11,957 nt of DNA, taken from contig CACXDK010000004.1 in assembly GCA_902766345.1 (NCBI GenBank), positions 1 through 11,957 on the forward strand, read 5' to 3'. The stretch comes from an uncultured Spirochaetaceae bacterium (GTDB lineage Bacteria; Spirochaetota; Spirochaetia; Treponematales; Treponemataceae). This document shows positions 6,787 through 11,957 of this stretch, piece after piece (the stretch's first letter is position 1; the number at the start of each line of letters is the position of its first letter). Made by a program: the position numbers and the translations under genes. The notes under the pieces were generated by a model, which saw nothing but the letters and a program-made list of their open reading frames with translations, was not told where the DNA came from and did no database searches.

Positions 6787-8505
6787 TCAGTTTTTATATG
6801 CATCAGCATGAACACCCGCAATTGCTCGGCCACTAGGTTCATCCATGCTTTTCCAAGCAGCATCCCATTCCAAAGCCTTTGCAGTAGAGCAAGCAACACC
6901 AGCTTCATGAGGAACCGTCAGCGCAGCACTGTCATCAGGAAAGAACTGCGAATACAATTCGCGGTAATAGTATTCTTCCTTTGTTACAGGAGTATTAATA
7001 GGGAACCTTTTTGCACGCTGTGCAAACTGAGCATCAGAAATCTTGCTTGCAGTCATTTCTTTAAGAGTATCAATCCAGCTGTAGCCTACACCATCACTAA
7101 ACTGCTCTTTCTGTCTCCAACAAATATCTGCAGGAAGAAGATCCTCAAATGCTTTACGCAAAATCCATTTTTCCATTCTCTGCTTTCCATCAGGAAGCTT
7201 AATACTCATCTTATCCAAAGGATTTAAATTCATTGCAACATCAATAAATTCTTTATCAAGGAATGGTACACGACCTTCAACACCCCAAGCTGCAAGCGAT
7301 TTATTTGCACGCAGACAGTCATAAAGATGAAGCTTACTCATCTTACGAACAAGTTCTTCGTGGAATTCTTTTGCATCAGGAGCTTTATGGAAATATAAGT
7401 AGCCACCGAAAAGTTCATCACTTCCTTCACCGCTCAAGACCATCTTAATTCCCATTGCTTTTATTGCACGTGCAAGCAAGTACATAGGAGTACTAGCACG
7501 CACAGTTGTAATGTCATAAGTTTCAATATGATAAATTACATCTGGCAAAGCATCCAGAGCTTCCTGAATTGTAAAATGAACTTCATGATGTACTGTACCA
7601 ATATAAGCAGCTGCTTTCTGAGCAGCAATTAAGTCAGGAGAACCTTCAAGACCTACAGCAAAACTATGAAGCTGTGGCCACCACGCATCCTGCAAGCTAC
7701 CAGTTTCAACACGCTTTTTTGCAAATTTCTGAGTAACGGCAGCAACAATGCTGGAATCCAATCCACCAGAAAGCAAAACACCATAAGGAACATCGCTCAT
7801 AAGCTGTTTACGTACAGCATCTTCAAGTCCGTTACGAACAGCTTTTATTACGCTTTCGTTTACAACAGCACCCTTTTCATCACAAGCACAAGCATTATCC
7901 TTTACGCTGTCATAAGATTCCCATGCACGATGATACCATCTTACAGGCTTTTCATCTTTTGAGTAATAATAGCAGCCGTTAGGGAACTCTTCTATTGTGC
8001 TGCAAATTCCTTCGAGCGATTTTAATTCGCTTGCAACATAGTAGCGGCCTTCGTTATCCCATCCCTGATACAGAGGAATAACACCAATTTCATCACGGGC
8101 AACAAGATACACATCTTTTTCTGTATCATACAAAGCAAATGCAAAAATGCCGCTTAAATCTTCCAGAAAGTTCACACCTTTTTCTTTGTACAAGGCAAGA
8201 ATTACCTCGCAGTCACTACCAGTCTGGAATTTATATTTTCCTTCAAGCTGTTTTCTTAAATCCTGATGATTATATATTTCACCGTTTGCAGCAAGAATAA
8301 GTTTTCCGTCTTCGCTCATCAAAGGCTGCTTTCCGCTTAATGGGTCAACAATGGCAAGTCTTTCATGTGAAAGAATAGCATTATCGCCAGTGTATACACC
8401 ACTCCAGTCTGGTCCTCGGTGACGAATTTTCTTTGACATGTTTATGACCTGTGTACGCAAGTCTTCACTGCTTTTTAAATCAAAAGCTCCTACAAATCCA
8501 CACAT
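6787..8505 (-). CDS. asnB: Asparagine synthetase, glutamine-hydrolysing
   Basis: The 572-residue enzyme makes asparagine from aspartate, ATP and the amide nitrogen of glutamine in the cytoplasm. The class II glutaminase domain begins with Cys2 as nucleophile (MCGF) and keeps RHRGPDWSG (28-36), LSHERLAIVD (45-54) and NGEIYNH (74-80). The ATP-pyrophosphatase motif SGGLDSS is at 246-252. SGEGSDELFGGY (358-369) and EGRVPFLD (410-417) complete the synthetase active site. Its length is close to E. coli AsnB (554), which it resembles more than the longer Bacillus forms. AAGGGG (8514-8519), 8 nt before the ATG, fixes the start. It has its own promoter, but a terminator hairpin lies between that promoter and the gene, and the ANTAR regulator is the next gene upstream. 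This suggests control by antitermination. Confidence 0.97.
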   Translation of the reverse strand: MCGFVGAFDLKSSEDLRTQVINMSKKIRHRGPDWSGVYTGDNAILSHERLAIVDPLSGKQPLMSEDGKLILAANGEIYNHQDLRKQLEGKYKFQTGSDCEVILALYKEKGVNFLEDLSGIFAFALYDTEKDVYLVARDEIGVIPLYQGWDNEGRYYVASELKSLEGICSTIEEFPNGCYYYSKDEKPVRWYHRAWESYDSVKDNACACDEKGAVVNESVIKAVRNGLEDAVRKQLMSDVPYGVLLSGGLDSSIVAAVTQKFAKKRVETGSLQDAWWPQLHSFAVGLEGSPDLIAAQKAAAYIGTVHHEVHFTIQEALDALPDVIYHIETYDITTVRASTPMYLLARAIKAMGIKMVLSGEGSDELFGGYLYFHKAPDAKEFHEELVRKMSKLHLYDCLRANKSLAAWGVEGRVPFLDKEFIDVAMNLNPLDKMSIKLPDGKQRMEKWILRKAFEDLLPADICWRQKEQFSDGVGYSWIDTLKEMTASKISDAQFAQRAKRFPINTPVTKEEYYYRELYSQFFPDDSAALTVPHEAGVACSTAKALEWDAAWKSMDEPSGRAIAGVHADAYKN

Positions 8506-8534
8506 ACTTTACACCCCTTACTTGTAATGTATTT

Positions 8535-8596
8535 AAAATAAAAAAGATGTCCACAAGGCACAATAGAGACTCCTATTGCGTCATGCAGACATCTTT
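8535..8596 (-). terminator. Terminator/attenuator hairpin in the asnB leader
   Basis: On the minus strand a 9-bp outer stem (8588-8596 with 8543-8551) encloses 36 nt, and a T-rich run TTTTTTATTTT follows. Inside, an 8-bp hairpin (8573-8580 with 8559-8566, one G-U pair) carries the 6-nt loop GAGUCU. The hairpin starts only about 6 nt after the predicted asnB transcription start and ends about 35 nt before the ATG. No further promoter is visible between it and asnB, so it must be read through when asnB is expressed. Confidence 0.82.
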
Positions 8597-8605
8597 GTCA
8601 ATGCA
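8584..8605 (-). promoter_or_regulatory. Possible antiterminator hairpin in the asnB leader
   Basis: An alternative fold at the 5' end pairs TGCA with TGCA (8602-8605 with 8584-8587) and GAC with GTC around a hexaloop AAAGAU, with a two-base bulge. It uses most of the 5' arm of the terminator, so the two folds exclude each other. The loop has A at position 1 and G at position 4, as described for ANTAR target hairpins. The stem is short, and its first bases may lie upstream of the transcription start, so this is tentative. Confidence 0.35.
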
Positions 8606-8608
8606 ACT

Positions 8609-8637
8609 ATAATATAAAATTCTATACAGAGTGTCAA
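8609..8637 (-). promoter_or_regulatory. asnB: asnB promoter
   Basis: On the minus strand a perfect -35 TTGACA (8632-8637) and a -10 TATTAT (8609-8614) are exactly 17 nt apart. It lies between the ANTAR gene stop and the leader hairpin, placing the transcription start near 8602-8604. Confidence 0.85.
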
Positions 8638-8656
8638 TTAGGGAGCTTTTTCAGCA

Positions 8657-9226
8657 TTAAACCTCATAAGTACGCAGAATATTTTCCGCCGTAGCCAATC
8701 GGCTCTGACGCAAGTCCATACTCTGCTTTTCAATGTAATGCTGAGCCTGCGGTTCCGTCATCTTTAACACTTGAATAAGAACCAGCTTTGCCCTGTCTAC
8801 AATGCGTATTTCTTCTATTTTCTTTTGCAGACGCAGGTTTTCATTTTCAAGATTCATTACCCTGCGGCGAGCGGCAGACAAGAGCTTTACCGCCTGATAA
8901 AAGAACTCTGGCGACAAAGGCTTTGGCAAAGCGAAAACTCCGTAATCTTCCACATTCGCACTAATTTCAAGCACATTCTCGCAATCCACAATAAGAATAA
9001 TACCCGCAGTAGTCTTTTCCGACGCTGTAATGGCAAAATCATTTCCCAGCTCATCAGACAAAGGAGTATCAATAATAATCAAATCAAAATCCATGTCGGT
9101 AATATACCGCCTGGCTTCAGAACCGCTCTGAGAAGCAACAATTCGGCTAAAAGACTCAGAGCGCATGAAGTCAGAGATAATTCCCATCGTGGCATTCGTA
9201 TTACTGGCAATCAGAACACTATCCAT
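8657..9226 (-). CDS. ANTAR-domain antitermination regulator with degenerate receiver
   Basis: The 189-residue protein has a receiver-like domain (about 1-115), a coiled-coil linker rich in Leu, Glu and Asn (about 118-140) and a C-terminal ANTAR domain (about 138-186). ANTAR domains bind paired RNA hairpins and prevent transcription termination, as in AmiR, NasR and EutV. The usual phosphorylation Asp corresponds to Asp53 (LIIIDTP), and the conserved Lys to Lys102 (PKPLS). The acidic pair expected after the first strand is replaced by Ser8-Asn9, and the usual Thr/Ser switch position is not evident. Phosphorylation is therefore doubtful, and control by protein or ligand binding is more likely. 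The ATG lies 3 nt after the glnA stop. The asnB leader with its terminator is the nearest candidate target. The domain call is strong; the target and signal are inferred. Confidence 0.9.
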   Translation of the reverse strand: MDSVLIASNTNATMGIISDFMRSESFSRIVASQSGSEARRYITDMDFDLIIIDTPLSDELGNDFAITASEKTTAGIILIVDCENVLEISANVEDYGVFALPKPLSPEFFYQAVKLLSAARRRVMNLENENLRLQKKIEEIRIVDRAKLVLIQVLKMTEPQAQHYIEKQSMDLRQSRLATAENILRTYEV

Positions 9227-9229
9227 GTC

Positions 9230-10495
9230 TTAAACCATCCCGAATGCAGGATCCTCACATCTAGACTTAGTCTGTATGAAAGTATTCAAAGTCAGTTCAG
9301 GAATTACAGACTGAACAAATTTACTGTTTTTTGCAAGATCAAGAGCTTCCTTCAAAGAAGCAGGCAATCGCTCAAGATGCTTCAACTCGTTTTCTGGCAT
9401 TTCAAGCAGATTTTTATTTTCTGGAGGCATCAAAGGCATCTTCTTTTCAATGCCGTCAAGCCCTGCAGCAATAAGCAAAGCCAAAGCAATGTACTGATTA
9501 CAGCTGGAATCTGGCGAACGCACCTCAATGCGAATTGCATCCCCTGTTGCTGCAGGCACACGAATAAGCGGACTTCTGTTCTGTGACGACCAGCTTACAT
9601 ATTTTGGTGCTTCAAATTCCCCCAGTCGCTTATATGACTGCTGCAAAGGATTTAAAAATGCCGTAATCTCGCGTATGTGGTTAAGAATGCCAGCAATAAA
9701 ATACTTAGATTCAGGACTATCTTTCCCGAAAATATTTTCTCCGTCTTTATGCAGCGAAATGTTTACATGCAAGCCGCTACCCGATTTATTTTCAAATGGC
9801 TTCGGCATAAAGGAAGCAAAAAGACCGTCCTGTGCAGCAATTGTCCTAACAGCCATCTTAAATGTAGAAAGATTATCTGCCGCCTGCATTGTACTATTGT
9901 AGCGGAAGTCAATTTCATTCTGCCCTGGACCATTTTCGTGGTGACTAGTCTCAGGCTGAATGCCCATCTGTTCCAAAGTCAGAATAATGTCACGTCTTAC
10001 ATTCTCGCCCTTATCCAAAGGAGCAAGATCACAGTAACCGGCATTATCATGAGGAATATTTGTAGGCTGACCGTTATCATCAAGCTTAAAAAGATAGAAC
10101 TCACATTCCGTTCCAATCTTTGTTTCATAGCCCATCTTTTTGCAGCGGTCAATTACATTTTGAAGAATAAGGCGGGAATCTCCAGCAAAAGGAGTTCCAT
10201 CAAGATAGCGAATGTTACAGTAAAGCCGTGCAACTCTTCCATGCTGAGGCCTCCAAGGCAGAACAGAAAGAGTAGCAGGATCTGGAACAATAAACAAATC
10301 GCTTGTTGTTTCGTTCAAAAAGCCCTTTACGGCACTGGCATCAAAGGAAATGCCTTCTTCAAAAGCCTTGTTCAAAAGAGCAGGCTGAATGGATATACTC
10401 TTTACATCTCCAAATATATCTACAAAAAATAATTTTATAAACTTTACATTGTTTTCTTCAATATATTGAAGAACTTCTCTTTTTGTATACTCCAT
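9230..10495 (-). CDS. glnA: Glutamine synthetase, type I (short form)
   Basis: The 421-residue enzyme joins ammonia to glutamate using ATP to make glutamine. Seen in order: FDASAVKGF (51-59) with the ammonia-site Asp52; TECEFYLF (129-136) with metal-binding Glu130 and Glu132; HENGPGQNEIDF (186-197) with Glu187 and Glu194; GSGLHVN (239-245) with metal ligand His243; NRSPLIRVPA (306-315); and IRIEVRSPD (321-329). The Glu-flap region reads KRLGEFEAP, shorter than the common KRLVPGYEAP. The C-terminus is short, lacking the usual Trp/Tyr-rich tail, and no adenylylation-site Tyr segment is recognisable. AAAAAGGA (10503-10510) lies 7 nt before this ATG and decides the start; an ATG seven codons upstream lacks such a site. 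It begins 24 nt after glmS and ends 3 nt before the ANTAR gene, implying one operon. Confidence 0.95.
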   Translation of the reverse strand: MEYTKREVLQYIEENNVKFIKLFFVDIFGDVKSISIQPALLNKAFEEGISFDASAVKGFLNETTSDLFIVPDPATLSVLPWRPQHGRVARLYCNIRYLDGTPFAGDSRLILQNVIDRCKKMGYETKIGTECEFYLFKLDDNGQPTNIPHDNAGYCDLAPLDKGENVRRDIILTLEQMGIQPETSHHENGPGQNEIDFRYNSTMQAADNLSTFKMAVRTIAAQDGLFASFMPKPFENKSGSGLHVNISLHKDGENIFGKDSPESKYFIAGILNHIREITAFLNPLQQSYKRLGEFEAPKYVSWSSQNRSPLIRVPAATGDAIRIEVRSPDSSCNQYIALALLIAAGLDGIEKKMPLMPPENKNLLEMPENELKHLERLPASLKEALDLAKNSKFVQSVIPELTLNTFIQTKSRCEDPAFGMV

Positions 10496-10502
10496 ACAGC
10501 AA

Positions 10503-10510
10503 TCCTTTTT
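10503..10510 (-). promoter_or_regulatory. glnA: Ribosome binding site that sets the glnA start
   Basis: AAAAAGGA on the minus strand lies 7 nt before the ATG at 10495. It sits inside the longer reading frame that would begin at 10516, so the downstream ATG is preferred; the protein then begins MEYTKREVLQY, as is usual for the family. Confidence 0.8.
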
Positions 10511-10519
10511 ATTCAAATA

Positions 10520-11957
10520 TTATTCAACAGTCACAGACTTTGCAAGATTTCTTGGCTTGTCAGGATTATTACCGCGATGAATAGCACAGTAATAAGAAAA
10601 CAACTGAGCAGGTATAATAGAAAGAATAGGTGCAAAAGCTGGCTCTGTATCAGGAATGGAAACAATCTGATCCGCAGCAGCTTTGAATGCCCCTGTTGTA
10701 TCCTGCGTAATGACAAAAGTAGCAGCCCCACGGCTCTTTACTTCTACAATATTACTTGCAATCTTTTCGTACAGCTCAGGCACAGTAGCAGTTGCAACAA
10801 CAAGAGTTGAAGGGTCAACCAAAGCAATAGGACCATGCTTTAATTCACCAGCAGCAAAAGCCTCACTGTGCATGTAGCTTACTTCCTTAAGCTTTAGGGC
10901 ACATTCCAAACTTGAAGCACTGTCAAACTGACGTCCTATAAAGAACACCTTTTCCTTGTTGTAATTCTGCGAAACAAATTTCTGAATGTTGGCCTTATCA
11001 TCCAAAATCTGCTGAACCTTGTCAGGAATGCAGGAAAGTTCTTTCAATAAAGAACAATATGCTTCATCCGTAAGCTGACCTCTCAATTTTGCAACCTTCA
11101 ATGCAATAAGATACAGACATGCAAGCTGTGTAGTATAAGCCTTTGTAGAAGCAACAGCAATTTCTGGCCCAGCCCAAGTATATACAACATCATCAGCTTC
11201 GCGGCTTACAGTAGAACCGACACAGTTTGTAATTGCAATTACATGCACGCCAGCAGCCTTTGCAAGACGCAATGCCGCAAGAGTATCCGCAGTTTCACCA
11301 GACTGGCTGATTACAATAAATACATCATCCTTGTTCAAAATAGGATTCATGTAACGGAATTCACTTGCAACATCAACAACAACAGGAATGCGCGCAAACT
11401 TTTCAAACGCATAGCGTGCAACAACTCCAGCGTGATATGCAGTACCGCAAGCAGTAATTACAATACGCTTTGCATTCTTCCAGAAGCTGTCATCATTTTT
11501 CTTTATTTCATCAAATTTTATGTCGCAGATTTTACCGTTTTCTGCAATCAGGCGAGGACGCAGAGTATCGGTAAGGGCTTTTGGCTGCTCATGAATTTCT
11601 TTAAGCATGAAGTGCTCGTAGCCGTTCTTTTCTGCACTCGAAATGTCCCAGTCAACATGATAAGGCTCTTTTATTACCTTGTTGCCGTCACCGTCAAACA
11701 AATCAACATGATCTGCATACAATACGGCAAGCTGTTTCTGGTCTAAGAAATATACTTCACGAGTATGTTCCAAAACAGCAGGAACATCGCTGGCAATAAA
11801 GTTTTCATCTTTGCCAAGCCCAATAATAAGAGGGCTTTCTTTTCTGGCAGCAATAATGCGGTCTGGGAAGTCCTTGCACAAAACCCCAAGAGCATAACTG
11901 CCCTCAAGCTTTTTAAGAGCTTCCTGCACCGCCTTAAAAATATCCTTTTCCTTTACA
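10520..11957 (-). CDS. glmS: Glutamine--fructose-6-phosphate aminotransferase (isomerizing), 5' end outside window
   Basis: The visible 478 residues are the C-terminal part of GlmS, which makes glucosamine-6-phosphate from fructose-6-phosphate and glutamine, the entry step to peptidoglycan amino sugars. The frame is open at the right edge, and about 130 N-terminal residues, including the catalytic Cys, are outside. Numbering from the GTG codon at 11929: the rest of the glutaminase domain is about 1-95, the linker EHFMLKEIHEQP is 105-116, the first SIS domain is about 152-280 with ACGTAYHAG (160-168) and SQSGETADT (208-216), and the second is about 318-455 with the GELKHGPIA segment (361-369). 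The terminal NLAKSVTVE (461-469) is the typical GlmS end, which forms part of the sugar-phosphate active site. That GTG is not the true start. It is the first visible gene of a glmS-glnA-ANTAR run. Confidence 0.96.
   Translation of the reverse strand, partial: VKEKDIFKAVQEALKKLEGSYALGVLCKDFPDRIIAARKESPLIIGLGKDENFIASDVPAVLEHTREVYFLDQKQLAVLYADHVDLFDGDGNKVIKEPYHVDWDISSAEKNGYEHFMLKEIHEQPKALTDTLRPRLIAENGKICDIKFDEIKKNDDSFWKNAKRIVITACGTAYHAGVVARYAFEKFARIPVVVDVASEFRYMNPILNKDDVFIVISQSGETADTLAALRLAKAAGVHVIAITNCVGSTVSREADDVVYTWAGPEIAVASTKAYTTQLACLYLIALKVAKLRGQLTDEAYCSLLKELSCIPDKVQQILDDKANIQKFVSQNYNKEKVFFIGRQFDSASSLECALKLKEVSYMHSEAFAAGELKHGPIALVDPSTLVVATATVPELYEKIASNIVEVKSRGAATFVITQDTTGAFKAAADQIVSIPDTEPAFAPILSIIPAQLFSYYCAIHRGNNPDKPRNLAKSVTVE

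Noticed and set aside
8771..9586. Long plus-strand open frame opposite the ANTAR and glnA genes
   Set aside because: It is a reading-frame shadow: composition is unlike a real protein, there is no promoter or ribosome binding site, and both opposing genes are strongly supported.
10496..10516. Upstream ATG giving glnA seven extra residues
   Set aside because: The ribosome binding site lies inside this extension and points to the ATG at 10495; the extra residues MNKKDCC do not look like the family N-terminus.

Overview
The window is a low-GC, gene-dense stretch of bacterial chromosome with short intergenic gaps. It holds housekeeping nitrogen-assimilation genes, cyclic-di-GMP signalling proteins with many membrane helices, an exported M48 peptidase and a sodium/amino-acid symporter. 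This mix would fit a host-associated spirochaete such as a Treponema, or a Firmicutes anaerobe. That placement is inference from gene content and style; no rRNA or lineage-specific marker is present. I see no insertion sequence, phage gene or CRISPR array.

Left part (1-3120): the 3' end of an ABC-transporter ATPase (+) runs into, and overlaps by 23 bp, a convergent gene for a multi-pass membrane GGDEF protein (-). That gene diverges from a secreted M48 metallopeptidase (+) across a 90-bp gap with two back-to-back promoters. The peptidase gene ends at a strong two-tier terminator that works in both directions.

Middle part (3120-6760, all minus strand): an alanine/glycine:cation symporter gene is followed by three small genes, two of them small membrane proteins of unknown function, probably as one transcription unit. 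The symporter is preceded by a good promoter, a tRNA(CAU)-like gene that lacks its whole T-arm, and a Rho-independent terminator. No promoter is visible between that terminator and the symporter. Further upstream lies a membrane HD-GYP protein, so the window holds both a candidate maker (GGDEF) and a candidate breaker (HD-GYP) of cyclic-di-GMP.

Right part (6760-11957, all minus strand): a nitrogen block in the order glmS (5' end outside the window), glnA, an ANTAR-domain RNA-binding regulator, then asnB. The first three are tightly packed. asnB has its own near-consensus promoter, followed at once by a terminator hairpin inside its leader. Because asnB has to be read through that terminator, and an ANTAR antiterminator is encoded directly upstream, the best reading is that the regulator controls asnB by transcription antitermination. 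Glutamine is the common currency: GlnA makes it, GlmS and AsnB spend it.

The most unusual items are (1) the tRNA with an exact 13-nt T-arm loss between CTAG repeats, placed in the leader of an amino-acid symporter; (2) the attenuator-like asnB leader beside an ANTAR protein whose receiver domain lacks the usual acidic pocket; and (3) two genes whose -10 boxes lie only 8-9 nt from the start codon, with a weaker third case, suggesting leaderless messages.
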